Source: Chroococcidiopsis sp. TS-821 (lineage in GTDB: Bacteria > Cyanobacteriota > Cyanobacteriia > Cyanobacteriales > Chroococcidiopsidaceae). From it: a stretch of 64,000 nucleotides of DNA. The notes under the pieces are model-generated. The model had not been told where the DNA came from, made no database searches, and saw nothing but the letters and a program-made list of their open reading frames with translations. Positions 46,945 through 55,835 of this stretch are shown piece by piece (the first letter of the stretch is position 1; the number at the start of each line of letters is the position of its first letter). Both the position numbers and the translations under genes were made by a program. The DNA lies in assembly GCF_002939305.1 (NCBI RefSeq), contig NZ_MVDI01000001.1, positions 186,001 to 250,000 on the forward strand. Reading direction: 5' to 3'.

Positions 46945-47925
46945 TTACTTGGTTTGAAAGATATTTTGCACCATCTTTTTATCAACACTCGCTGCTACTC
47001 GATCTAATTCTGCAATCTCACTAGCATCCAATTTCCAACCTAAAGCACCAATATTTTCTTTTGCCTGTTCTACTGTTTTTGCGCCAGGAATCGGGATAGT
47101 TCCTTTGCAAATACACCAATTCAGTGCTACCTGCGACATCGTTTTGTTTCTCAATTGCGCTATCTCGCGTAGACATGACAAAAGTGGTTGAGTTCCTGGC
47201 AATAACTGTCGAAACAATAGCCCGCGAATACCTTTTGGAAAAGGACCTTTTTCGGAGTATTTTCCTGTGAGTATACCCAATGCTAGAGGGCTATAAGCAA
47301 TTAGTTTTATTCCCAGTTCATCACAAACATCTTTTACTCTCAACTGCGTCACAGGATAGGTAGAGAGCAATGAGTATTGTACTTGTAGAGTTGCAATTGG
47401 TACTCCTCGCTCTGTAAATCTTTTATGCACCCATTGCAGTCGTTTTGGTCCATAATTAGATAATCCTACACCTTTAACTAATCCTTGCTCGTAGAGATCT
47501 GCAAGACCGTCTAAAAGCGCACCTTCTTGCCAAGGCGCATAGTTTGCCGTAGACCAGTGCATCTGTACCAAATCCACTCGCCCTAAGCGTTGGGCAGAAG
47601 ATTTGCCAGCCTTCACCATCGACTGACGTGTTAACCTCCAAGGATACGCCGCTAGCTTAGTTGCAATGCAGATGTCTTCTTTATTGATTCCTTGGTATTC
47701 GTGCGTGAATCTTCCCAAAAGCAATTCGCTGCGTCCATTCAAGCGCCCAGTTCCGTAAGAATCACCTGTATCAAACAACGTGACACCATTACTTACGCAG
47801 AGGTTAAACACAGCTTGCAATTGACTATCCATGCTTTCGTCGTAGCCCCAAAGCAAGCGATTACCCCACGCCCAAGTTCCGCAGCCCATCGTCGGAAGGA
47901 TAAGTTGTTGGATTTGCATATTCAT
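46945..47925 (-). CDS. aldo/keto reductase
   Basis: A 326-residue (beta/alpha)8 NADPH-dependent oxidoreductase. FDTGDSYGTGRLNGRSELLLG contains the catalytic Asp and Tyr; the Lys is in CIATKLAAYPWR and the His in VQMHWSTANY. The cofactor site is IPIPGAKTVEQAKENIGA. The substrate is unknown; plant and cyanobacterial relatives act on reactive carbonyls. It lies downstream of a broken Uma2 fragment. Confidence 0.92.
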   Translation of the reverse strand: MNMQIQQLILPTMGCGTWAWGNRLLWGYDESMDSQLQAVFNLCVSNGVTLFDTGDSYGTGRLNGRSELLLGRFTHEYQGINKEDICIATKLAAYPWRLTRQSMVKAGKSSAQRLGRVDLVQMHWSTANYAPWQEGALLDGLADLYEQGLVKGVGLSNYGPKRLQWVHKRFTERGVPIATLQVQYSLLSTYPVTQLRVKDVCDELGIKLIAYSPLALGILTGKYSEKGPFPKGIRGLLFRQLLPGTQPLLSCLREIAQLRNKTMSQVALNWCICKGTIPIPGAKTVEQAKENIGALGWKLDASEIAELDRVAASVDKKMVQNIFQTK

Positions 47926-47933
47926 CTATCCTA

Positions 47934-48092
47934 CTAGCGATCGCCTACTATACCTCTACATTTCTGCGGCTTGAAACACAGAGGTTGCGTTTCGATAACA
48001 ATTTCATTGTGTAACTCATAGCGTCTGCCGTTGTCGGGATACCACTCGACAAATTCTGCAAAGCTCATGCGTTCTGGTAAGGTTTGAATCAT
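47934..48092 (-). pseudogene. truncated Uma2 family fragment
   Basis: Only about 52 residues remain. MIQTLPERMSFAEFVEWYPDNGRRYELHN matches the usual Uma2 N-terminus, after which the frame diverges (EIVIETQPLCFKPQKCRG) and stops, so the catalytic region is lost. An upstream in-frame start gives ten more residues. Confidence 0.7.
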
Positions 48093-48179
48093 TGCTACAT
48101 GCGATCGCACTTTCTTCCTCATCCTAGCCCGCTATAAAGTAAAATTATCTCTTATTCGGCACTGAAATAAACTCATCCC

Positions 48180-49691
48180 ATGCTGTGCGACTACCTGGTA
48201 CAAATCCTGACTGCTCGCGTGTACGATGTCGCGCAAGAAACACCGCTTGATTATGCTGCAAATTTATCCGCACGGTTGAATAACAAAGTTTTCCTCAAGC
48301 GCGAAGATATGCAATCGGTGTTTTCCTTCAAGCTGCGGGGTGCTTATAACAAAATGGTAAACCTACCACCAGATATGCTGGCACAAGGTGTCATTGCTGC
48401 TTCGGCGGGAAATCACGCGCAAGGCGTTGCTTTAGCTGCAAGTTATTTGGGAACGCGCGCATTTATTGTGATGCCAGTAACGACACCTCAAGTTAAAGTT
48501 GATGCGGTGCGATCGCGCGGTGGAGAGGTAGTATTACATGGCGATACCTACGATGATGCGTATGCGTATGCCCGACAATTAGAAGCTGAAAAAGGCTTGA
48601 CATTCATTCATCCGTTTGACGATCCAGAAGTGATTGCTGGACAAGGAACAATCGGGATGGAAATTCTGCGGCAATACCAGCAACCAATTCATGCAATTTT
48701 TGTCGCGATTGGCGGTGGCGGACTGATTTCGGGAATTGCGGCGTATGTCAAAAGGTTGCGTCCAGAAATTAAAATTATTGGTGTGGAACCTGTCGATGCC
48801 GATGCGATGTATCAGTCGCTCAAAGCCGGAAAACGAGTGCGATTAACGCAAGTTGGTTTATTTGCTGATGGCGTTGCGGTACGCGAAGTTGGTGAAGAGA
48901 CATTTCGTCTATGTCAGCAGTATGTTGATGAAATTATGCTCGTTGATACCGATGCGACGTGTGCCGCAATTAAAGATGTATTTGAAGATACGCGCTCTAT
49001 TTTAGAACCTGCGGGAGCATTAGCGATCGCTGCTGCTAAAGCTTATGTCGAACGCGAACAAATTCAGGGACAAACCCTCATTGCGGTAGCTTGCGGTGCG
49101 AATATGAACTTCGATCGCCTGCGCTTTGTTGCCGAACGTGCAGAACTTGGCGAACGCCGCGAAGCAATTTTTGCTGTGGCAATTCCCGAACAACGGGGTA
49201 GCCTGCGGAAGTTTTGTGAATGTATTGGCAAGCGCAACTTAACCGAGTTTAACTATCGCATTGCCGATGAAAAAGAAGCGCATATTTTTGTAGGAGTGCA
49301 GATTGAGAATCGTGCGGATCGGGCAAAGTTAGTTGAAACTTTTGAACGTTGTGGCTTTAAGACGATTGACTTAACCGATGACGAATTGACGAAATTACAC
49401 CTACGACACATGGTTGGCGGACACTCGCCGCTAGCGTACAATGAGTTACTCTACCGTTTTGAATTTCCCGAACGCCCTGGCGCATTAATGAAGTTTGTTG
49501 GTTCAATGAGTCCTGATTGGAATATTAGCTTATTTCACTACCGCAACAACGGTGCAGACTACGGGCGAATCGTTGTCGGGATGCAAGTACCGCCTCATGA
49601 GATGGAACAATGGCAAGCATTTCTTGATACTTTGGGCTATCGTTACTGGGATGAAAGCCAGAATCCAGCGTATAAGTTGTTTTTGGGGTGA
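48180..49691 (+). CDS. ilvA: threonine ammonia-lyase, biosynthetic
   Basis: A 503-residue PLP enzyme, first step of isoleucine synthesis. The PLP lysine is Lys51 in VFSFKLRGAYN, ASAGNHAQGVA binds substrate, and the PLP phosphate loop is AIGGGGLISGIA. Two C-terminal ACT-like regulatory domains (about 325-400 and 420-500, RPGALMKFVG) allow isoleucine/valine control as in E. coli. The start ATG at 48180 gives a family-like length. A GCAGAGG array begins 14 bases after the stop. Confidence 0.96.
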   Translation: MLCDYLVQILTARVYDVAQETPLDYAANLSARLNNKVFLKREDMQSVFSFKLRGAYNKMVNLPPDMLAQGVIAASAGNHAQGVALAASYLGTRAFIVMPVTTPQVKVDAVRSRGGEVVLHGDTYDDAYAYARQLEAEKGLTFIHPFDDPEVIAGQGTIGMEILRQYQQPIHAIFVAIGGGGLISGIAAYVKRLRPEIKIIGVEPVDADAMYQSLKAGKRVRLTQVGLFADGVAVREVGEETFRLCQQYVDEIMLVDTDATCAAIKDVFEDTRSILEPAGALAIAAAKAYVEREQIQGQTLIAVACGANMNFDRLRFVAERAELGERREAIFAVAIPEQRGSLRKFCECIGKRNLTEFNYRIADEKEAHIFVGVQIENRADRAKLVETFERCGFKTIDLTDDELTKLHLRHMVGGHSPLAYNELLYRFEFPERPGALMKFVGSMSPDWNISLFHYRNNGADYGRIVVGMQVPPHEMEQWQAFLDTLGYRYWDESQNPAYKLFLG

Positions 49692-49696
49692 TGGGT

Positions 49697-49822
49697 GATA
49701 TAGCAGAGGAAGCAGAGGAGCAGAGGAGCAGAGGAAGCAGAGGTGCAGAGGAGCAGAGGAAGCAGAGGAGCAGAGGAAGCAGAGGTGCAGAGGAAGCAGA
49801 GGTGCAGAGGAAGCAGAGGAGC
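49697..49822. repeat. GCAGAGG tandem array after ilvA
   Basis: About fourteen units on the plus strand: GCAGAGGA (8), GCAGAGGAA (9) and GCAGAGGT (8) in mixed order. It starts 8 bases past the ilvA stop and ends against a GGTAAT tract (49822-49846, inverse). The largest copy in the window. Confidence 0.92.
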
Positions 49823-49881
49823 AATTACCAATTACCAATTACCATCTACCAGCCTAACACTGACACTTATTTCTCACCTAC

Positions 49882-50427
49882 CTAACTAATAATTGCATCT
49901 ACTGATACAGCGATCGAGAGAAATGCTAAAGGAAAAATTGTGCCTCCCGCTAACGTAAACTTGGAAGCGTATCCATCTTGGCAGTCTCGAAAGACAATGA
50001 GTTGTTTTTTTCTCAGGTTAACTACCCAGTATTCAGCAATTCCAACTTCAGCATAAATTTGACTTTTTACTTCTAAATCTTTATCTAAGCTGGAATCAGA
50101 GTATTCAATTAGCCAAAAGATATTCTCTGGATAGGGATGATGCGATAAGTACTCGCGCCCTAATCTTTGAACTACCGCTATATCAGGTTCAGGTTTTGAA
50201 TCATTAGGGAGTGTAATCAATTTACTCAAACGAACTGTAGCGCGATCGCCCAATAATCGGATTAAGTATTTCCCAGCTTCACTACTAAAATAAGCGTGCG
50301 CTTCTCCCTCCAGTGGTATTTCAACAATTTCTCCACGCAGCAGTTCTACACGCCGTTCGTCTAAAATGCCTGCTGCAATCATCCGATGATAGTCGTCTAT
50401 TGTCCACTTGGCTGTAGTGAGTGCCAT
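49882..50427 (-). CDS. Uma2 family endonuclease-like protein
   Basis: A 181-residue Uma2 protein. WTIDDYHRMIAAGILDERRVELLRGEIVE, KPEPDIAVVQ, PENIFWLIEYSDSSLDKDLEVKSQIYAEVGIAEYWVVNLRKKQLIVF follow the family pattern including the PD...E-K residues. Convergent with ilvA across the repeat array. Function unknown. Confidence 0.9.
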   Translation of the reverse strand: MALTTAKWTIDDYHRMIAAGILDERRVELLRGEIVEIPLEGEAHAYFSSEAGKYLIRLLGDRATVRLSKLITLPNDSKPEPDIAVVQRLGREYLSHHPYPENIFWLIEYSDSSLDKDLEVKSQIYAEVGIAEYWVVNLRKKQLIVFRDCQDGYASKFTLAGGTIFPLAFLSIAVSVDAIIS

Positions 50428-50460
50428 GGGAATTGCATTGTTCTGCGTTCAGATTATAAC

Positions 50461-50580
50461 TCAAGCAAGTAGCAGGATTGCCGCACCGAGTACGATGATT
50501 ACAAATAACCCAAAACGTTCATCTATGTGCGATACTTGCGCAGGAATCGAACGAATCATTGCATCAGTAAAAATAAACAT
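50461..50580 (-). CDS. possible 39-residue single-span membrane protein
   Basis: Reading MFIFTDAMIRSIPAQVSHID followed by a hydrophobic helix (LFVIIVLGAAILLLA) and a stop. It looks like a small membrane protein, but there is no convincing ribosome site and I do not recognise it. It could be chance. Confidence 0.35.
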   Translation of the reverse strand: MFIFTDAMIRSIPAQVSHIDERFGLFVIIVLGAAILLLA

Positions 50581-50589
50581 AACTTAAAG

Positions 50590-50662
50590 GTTGGTAAATG
50601 GTAACTGGTAATTGGTCATTGGTCAAACGTAAAGAATATCTATTACCGATTACCCATTACTC
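50590..50662. repeat. GGTAAT tracts in inverted orientation
   Basis: GGTTGGTAAATGGTAACTGGTAATTGG on the left, and ATTACCGATTACCCATTAC on the right. Lies directly upstream of the large GTPase gene. Confidence 0.75.
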
Positions 50663-50698
50663 CAAAAATCGACAATAGAGATCTGATTGAGGTAGGCT

Positions 50699-52594
50699 AT
50701 GGTGCGACTCAAGGTGTGGCAATGGGTGGTATTAGCAACTCCAGTTGCAGGAATCATCGGTTTTTTACTCGTTGCAGCTGGGTGGCAAATTCACGAGTGG
50801 CGCGTTAATTGGATTTGGGGTGTCTTTATTCTTGTCTTTGTAGGTTGGCGTTGGTTGCTGGTGAAGTGGACTAGCCCCGCTGTGGCGCAGATCGAGGCAG
50901 TTGTCAGCGAAGTGAGTCAAGAACTACAATCTGCAAGTGATGAGGTACTACCAAATGGAAGTGATAGCGCAAGTCGCGTCGAAACGATACTGCAAGAAAT
51001 CCTGAAAAAAGCACAAAGCGATCGCCCAATTTGGGAAGATTGGCAAACTTTTTGGCAACGCTGTCAGGAACTTGTCGTTGCTGTTGCGCAGATTTACCAT
51101 CCCGAAGTCAAATATCCTTTACTTAATATCTACATCCCCCAAGCCTACGGATTGATTCGCGGAACTGTGGACGATATGGATCGGTGGATGCAAAAGTTAT
51201 CGCCTGCACTCAATCAAGTGACTGTAGGGCAAGCGTATCAAGCTTACGAAGTTTATCAAAAACTCGAACCCTCAGCACGGAAAGTTTTGCAGGCTTGGAA
51301 CTGGGCGCAATGGTTGTTAAATCCCGCAGTCGCGATCGCGAAACAAGCAACGCAAAAATCAAGTAACCAAGCAACACAACAATTATTAGTTAATTTGAGT
51401 CAATTACTTCGCGAAGCTGCTTTACGCAACTTATGCAAACAAGCGATCGCGCTTTATGGCGGTACGACACTACCGAGTACATTTTCTCCCACAACTCCAA
51501 CACTCCCCAAAGCACAAACGCAAACACTGCGCGAAATCTTAGAGAAAGCTGAACCTGTTGAGGAGGTTGAACAAAAACCTGTCAGTATCTTACTTGCTGG
51601 GCGCACTGGCGCAGGAAAAAGCAGCTTAATTAATACGCTGTTTCAAGCCGAGTTAGCCGAGGTGGATGTGTTACCGAGTACGGATCGCATTCAAAATTAC
51701 TATTGGCAAACAGATGCAGGAGAACTCACGCTGTGGGATACTCCAGGGTACGAACAAGCTAACCGCGATGATTTGCGCGAACTTGTGCTTGATTATGCCA
51801 CGAATGCAGATTTACTTCTCATCGTTACTCCAGCACTCGATCCAGCGTTGCAAATGGATGTAGACTTTCTGCAAGATATTAAAGCTGAAGTTGCCGATTT
51901 ACCTGCAATCGCGGTTGTTACTCAAGTCGATCGCCTGCGTCCGATCCGCGAGTGGGAACCACCGTATGATTGGGAATGGGGCAATCGCCCAAAAGAAATT
52001 GCGATTCGCGAAGCGACTGCATATCGCGCTCAATTACTCAAGGAATGCGATCTCGTTCTACCTGTAGTTACAGGCGATCCTACAACAGGTCGAACAGCTT
52101 GGGGAATCGACGCTTTATCTCTAGCATTAGTCGAGGCGATTTCGCCTGCAAAACAACTGCGACTTGCCCGCTTTTTACGTAATTTAGAAGCCCGCACGGT
52201 TGCTGCTGCTAAAATTATTGACCATTACACTTTCCAATTGACAACTACCCAAGGACTCGCCGCACTCCTCAAAAGTCCTGTTTTGCGATTCATTTCCACA
52301 GTTTCCACAGGTTCTCCCACGCTTGCGTATATTTTGGCTGAGCAAATTCCTGTCGAACAGTTACCGGTTGTGATTGGTAAGCTACAAATGGCGTATGAAC
52401 TTTTCTCGCTTTTGAAGCCTGGTAATAAGCGTAACTTCGATCTTCTCTCGCTTTGGTCACTTTTATTGGAAAATAGCTCATCACCAGAGCGTAACGCATG
52501 GGCATTTGGTCATGCTTTAGTAGAATATTGGACAGAAAATCTTAGCGTGGAAGAACTGCACCAGCGGTTTGAAAAATACTTACAGCAGGCTTGA
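50699..52594 (+). CDS. large membrane-anchored GTPase
   Basis: A 631-residue protein with two N-terminal transmembrane segments (about 9-28 and 37-55), a helical region (about 65-280), and a GTPase domain: G1 GRTGAGKSS near residue 304, G3 WDTPGYEQ, and G4 TQVD. The C-terminal 120 residues are partly hydrophobic. This resembles the YcjX/YcjF-like and dynamin-related stress GTPases found in bacteria. It is not adjacent to the coiled-coil/GTPase trio. Its 3' end overlaps the convergent secreted-protein frame by 53 bases. Confidence 0.85.
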   Translation: MVRLKVWQWVVLATPVAGIIGFLLVAAGWQIHEWRVNWIWGVFILVFVGWRWLLVKWTSPAVAQIEAVVSEVSQELQSASDEVLPNGSDSASRVETILQEILKKAQSDRPIWEDWQTFWQRCQELVVAVAQIYHPEVKYPLLNIYIPQAYGLIRGTVDDMDRWMQKLSPALNQVTVGQAYQAYEVYQKLEPSARKVLQAWNWAQWLLNPAVAIAKQATQKSSNQATQQLLVNLSQLLREAALRNLCKQAIALYGGTTLPSTFSPTTPTLPKAQTQTLREILEKAEPVEEVEQKPVSILLAGRTGAGKSSLINTLFQAELAEVDVLPSTDRIQNYYWQTDAGELTLWDTPGYEQANRDDLRELVLDYATNADLLLIVTPALDPALQMDVDFLQDIKAEVADLPAIAVVTQVDRLRPIREWEPPYDWEWGNRPKEIAIREATAYRAQLLKECDLVLPVVTGDPTTGRTAWGIDALSLALVEAISPAKQLRLARFLRNLEARTVAAAKIIDHYTFQLTTTQGLAALLKSPVLRFISTVSTGSPTLAYILAEQIPVEQLPVVIGKLQMAYELFSLLKPGNKRNFDLLSLWSLLLENSSSPERNAWAFGHALVEYWTENLSVEELHQRFEKYLQQA

Positions 52595-53282
52595 TAAAAT
52601 CCCTGCTTCCTCTGCTTCCTCTAATCCAACGAAACTGATAAGCCTCACCTTCCGCACCCCATACTTGATTACCTATAGCATCAAAGCCGCGATCCCAAGT
52701 ATCCATACCTGCTTGGTGTAAAGTGATGCGATTTGTGATACGTACTGCACCTTTGTAATTACTGGGACATCCCGACGCAGATGTTTCTCCGATGTAATTC
52801 TGTTGTTGGCGACGCAAGAAGACGCTACAGTTTGACGTGCCAATATCGTTCGCGTCAACGATGCGTTGCACTTCAGGTTTATTGCATAAACCAATCCAAG
52901 CTTGCGGTGTTGGCGGTCTAAATACTGCTGACTCGATACTGTTGTTATCTACACTTGGTGCAATTCGCAAAAAACGCTGACGGTATGGCTGGGAAAGGCG
53001 TTGTGAAAGTGCTTGTTCTTGATACATAAATACCGCATGAGGACGCGCGATCGCACCAGCATTTTTGACTGTCACTTGACAAGTTGTGATGCGGACATCT
53101 GGTGCCTTAGGATTAGCACGGGCTTGTGCAGAAGTATCCATCGCACCATCGAGGTGAGAAACAACTTCTTGTACTTGTTGTGCAGGCGAAGGTTGGTTAT
53201 CTACAGGCGCAGCGTTAATCGGACTGGTATAACTAAGAACCGCAGCACTCACTAATATTGCAATACTCTTTTTACTTCCCAC
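52542..53282 (-). CDS. secreted protein of unknown function with repeat-extended C-terminus
   Basis: A 246-residue protein with a signal peptide (MGSKKSIAILVSAAVLSYTS, cleavage near INA-AP). The mature part has several cysteines and no recognised domain. The last 30 residues begin with RGSRGSR, encoded by the GCAGAGG repeat at 52606-52622, and then by the antisense of the GTPase 3' end. The native protein most likely ended near FRWI, about residue 216. No Shine-Dalgarno-like sequence is clear. Confidence 0.7.
   Translation of the reverse strand: MGSKKSIAILVSAAVLSYTSPINAAPVDNQPSPAQQVQEVVSHLDGAMDTSAQARANPKAPDVRITTCQVTVKNAGAIARPHAVFMYQEQALSQRLSQPYRQRFLRIAPSVDNNSIESAVFRPPTPQAWIGLCNKPEVQRIVDANDIGTSNCSVFLRRQQQNYIGETSASGCPSNYKGAVRITNRITLHQAGMDTWDRGFDAIGNQVWGAEGEAYQFRWIRGSRGSRDFIKPAVSIFQTAGAVLPR
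52604..52623. repeat. GCAGAGG repeat inside the 3' end of a reading frame
   Basis: CCTGCTTCCTCTGCTTCCTC on the plus strand, read as GAGGAAGCAGAGGAAGCAG in the frame of the secreted protein. Confidence 0.75.
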
Positions 53283-53352
53283 AGCAGTTACTCAAAGCGA
53301 TCGCACACAACTACACATAAATTAGTTTAATAGATACCTGAAACCTGACCTC

Positions 53353-54021
53353 TCATACCCCTGGTTGCTGTTGTCTCGCCAAATACCTACTCAGTGCATA
53401 CGCCATATCACCGCGCGTCACTGGTTGTAGTGGTCTAATATTACCTTGAGCATCAATATTGACAAATCCTTCATTTAATGCTGTAGCAAGCGATCTTCTT
53501 GCCCATGTGGGAACGGATGCTGCATCAGGATAAGGCGTGAGAATCTCGGCAACGGTATCATCAGGAAATTGATAAACTCCGTACGCTTGCGCAAAAATCG
53601 CGAAGGCTTCCGCACGGTTTACCCTTTGGTTAGGAAAAAACATATTTCCCCGATAGCCGCGCATAATACCAGTTTTCAGCACAGTTTGAATATTATTAAA
53701 AGCCCAGTGCGAAGCCGGAACATCTTGAACTTCCACTAAGTTTTCTTGAGTAGCAGCTGCACGTGTATCGAGGGCAAAAGCTTTGACTAAAATTGACGCC
53801 AGTTCAGCACGACTCATAAATCGTTCGGGATGAAATTGCCCATCAGCATAATTATTCATCAACCCCGCAGCAACAACCTGTTGAATTGCATCAGAAGTAG
53901 ATAATGTTGTCGGAGGTGTTTGCGCGATCGCTTTGGGCGCTGCGAAGAATGCGATCGCACTCGTACTATGAAGAACCATCACCATACAAAGTGTACCAGC
54001 AAGCTGACGTATTCGAGACAT
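53353..54021 (-). CDS. S-layer homology (SLH) domain protein
   Basis: A 222-residue secreted protein with a long signal peptide (cleavage likely after AIA in APKAIAQ). It contains about two and a half SLH repeats: AIQQVVAAGLMNNYADGQFHPERFMSRAELASIL, AFNNIQTVLKTGIMRGYRGNMFFPNQRVNRAEAFAIF and SLATALNEGFVNIDAQGNIRPLQPVTRGDMAYALSRYL. SLH modules bind cell-wall polymer. No catalytic domain is present. Confidence 0.9.
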   Translation of the reverse strand: MSRIRQLAGTLCMVMVLHSTSAIAFFAAPKAIAQTPPTTLSTSDAIQQVVAAGLMNNYADGQFHPERFMSRAELASILVKAFALDTRAAATQENLVEVQDVPASHWAFNNIQTVLKTGIMRGYRGNMFFPNQRVNRAEAFAIFAQAYGVYQFPDDTVAEILTPYPDAASVPTWARRSLATALNEGFVNIDAQGNIRPLQPVTRGDMAYALSRYLARQQQPGV

Positions 54022-54162
54022 ATCTAATTTGCTCCACCCTCACTCAAAACTTCTGTCTTCATGCTAGTCACGACGATTTAGTTTAAAGCAAAGTTGCGTA
54101 AACATAGCCATTGCACCGCAAAACTTGCTCAAATAGAGTTAAGTTACTGCCAACACTTACTA

Positions 54163-54870
54163 ATGCCGTCAATTATCGATTTGTTACCTGCAATATCAGC
54201 AAAATCTATTCGATTAGAGGGAAAACAATTTTTTGTGGATGCGAAAGGCGATCGCCTACCAAGTGTCACCACAATTCTCAACGCCACCAAACCCCAAGAA
54301 CAACGCGAAAGACTTTTCAATTGGCGACAGCGTGTTGGTACAGAACAAGCAAATAAAATCGCAGGAACTGCAAGTCGTCGAGGTACACAAACACACAAAC
54401 AAATTCAGCGCTATCTTTTGGGTAAAGATAGTATTTGTCCAGAAAATAGCATTTCTTACTGGGAAAGCATCAAACCAGTATTGCAAGATATTGACACTGT
54501 ACGCCTAGTTGAAGGTTCAATTTTTCACTACGACTTAGGCTACTCTGGTAAAGTCGATTGCGTTGCAAGTTACAAAGATACTCCTGTGCTGTGCGAGTGG
54601 AAAACTGCTGATAAACCAAAAGGTTCGATCGAGCGACTTTATGAATATCCTTTACAACTTGCTGCGTATCTTGGAGCCGTTAATCACTCTTACCAAAATT
54701 ATGGCATTAAACTCGACCATGCACTCTTAGTCGTTGCAATTCCAGACACACCAGCCGAAGTTTTTTGGTTTGAACCAGCACAAATTCAACATTATTGGCA
54801 ACAATGGATTGAGCGAGTAGAAGCTTATCAAACATTACAGAAACTGGAGATTGATAGGAGCTTTTCTTAG
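54163..54870 (+). CDS. PD-(D/E)XK nuclease family protein, MGME1-like
   Basis: A 235-residue nuclease-fold protein. LPSVTTILNATKPQEQRERLFNWRQRVG and RRGTQTHKQIQRYLLG form the helical start, then the core GYSGKVDCVA (catalytic Asp), VLCEWKTADKPKG (Glu-x-Lys) and EYPLQLAAYLGA (Gln). This order matches the MGME1/exonuclease family that acts on DNA ends. The ATG at 54163 was chosen because the upstream part (from a TTG at 54094) has no family resemblance. Confidence 0.82.
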   Translation: MPSIIDLLPAISAKSIRLEGKQFFVDAKGDRLPSVTTILNATKPQEQRERLFNWRQRVGTEQANKIAGTASRRGTQTHKQIQRYLLGKDSICPENSISYWESIKPVLQDIDTVRLVEGSIFHYDLGYSGKVDCVASYKDTPVLCEWKTADKPKGSIERLYEYPLQLAAYLGAVNHSYQNYGIKLDHALLVVAIPDTPAEVFWFEPAQIQHYWQQWIERVEAYQTLQKLEIDRSFS

Positions 54871-55141
54871 AATTTATTGATGGTGATATGGGTATGAAGG
54901 TAACGGGTAATGGTAAGTTATAAGTGATGAAGGCTAAGTGAAAAATCTTATTACAGTGGTTAATTTAAAGATATTCTAATTCAATGTCAGTAAACAAAGA
55001 AAAGACAAAAAGAGAGATTCTCGCGAATAGTCTAAGATTGCTATAGTAAAAAAATGCTTGCATTTTAGATTTTTCTTAACTCTTCAGGTAAACGTTGTAG
55101 AACACGTTGAAAAAGTATTGTACCGAACGAGCGGTAATAAA

Positions 55142-55756
55142 ATGTATGCACCTAAAACTATGAAATTGTACGATTTCCCACTATCAGGCAACTGCCATAA
55201 AGTACGATTAATGTTGTCACTGTTGCAACTCGATTACGATCTTGTTTTCGTCAACTTGAAAGAAGGCGAACAGAAAACAGCAGCGTTTTTGCAACTGAAT
55301 CCGCTAGGGCAAGTACCAGTACTAATTGATGAAGAGGTAGTAATTTGCGATTCGCAAGCAATTCTAGTGTATCTGGCGCGGCGCTATGGAGGAGAACAAT
55401 GGTTGCCTACAGATGCAAAATCCATGAGTCAGGTAATGAAGTGGTTATCGATAACAGCTAACAATATTCAAAATAGTATAGCTGCAGCTAGGTTGCATTT
55501 CTTATTTAATATCCAGCTAGATTTAGATTTAGCACAGCAGAAAGCTTACCAAATTCTGCAAATATTCAATGAACACTTGAGTAGACGTGAATGGTTAGAA
55601 TGCAGCCGCCCAACCATTGCAGATATAGCCTGTTTTCCATATATTGCATTAGCACCACAAGGCAAAATTTCTTTAGATGCTTATCCTCACGTTACTGCTT
55701 GGATCAACCGTATCAAAGATCTTCCTGGTTATATCAGTATGCCAGGTATTGGGTAG
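55142..55756 (+). CDS. glutathione S-transferase family protein
   Basis: A 204-residue (from 55142) GST with an N-terminal thioredoxin-like domain, KLYDFPLSGNCHKVRLML and LNPLGQVPVLIDEEVVICDSQAILVYLA with the VP cis-proline and the DSQAI glutathione contact, and a helical C-terminal domain with RPTIADIACFPYIAL. ATG at 55160 and an upstream frame to 55058 are alternatives. A pyridoxamine-oxidase-like pseudogene follows, so the pair was probably once an operon. Confidence 0.9.
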   Translation: MYAPKTMKLYDFPLSGNCHKVRLMLSLLQLDYDLVFVNLKEGEQKTAAFLQLNPLGQVPVLIDEEVVICDSQAILVYLARRYGGEQWLPTDAKSMSQVMKWLSITANNIQNSIAAARLHFLFNIQLDLDLAQQKAYQILQIFNEHLSRREWLECSRPTIADIACFPYIALAPQGKISLDAYPHVTAWINRIKDLPGYISMPGIG

Positions 55757-55778
55757 CAAGGGAGCAGAGGAGCAGGGG
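55755..55778. repeat. degenerate GCAGAGG repeat after the GST gene
   Basis: AGCAAGGGAGCAGAGGAGCAGGGGAG begins at the stop codon, in sense orientation. Confidence 0.6.
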
Positions 55779-55835
55779 AGAAAATAACCTTCATTTGCTA
55801 AACGTTCAGCAAGTCAATTATTCAATACTAAAATT

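Noticed and set aside
49697-49822. CRISPR array or tandem-repeat protein gene
   Set aside because: There are no spacers, and mixed 8 and 9 base units break any reading frame.
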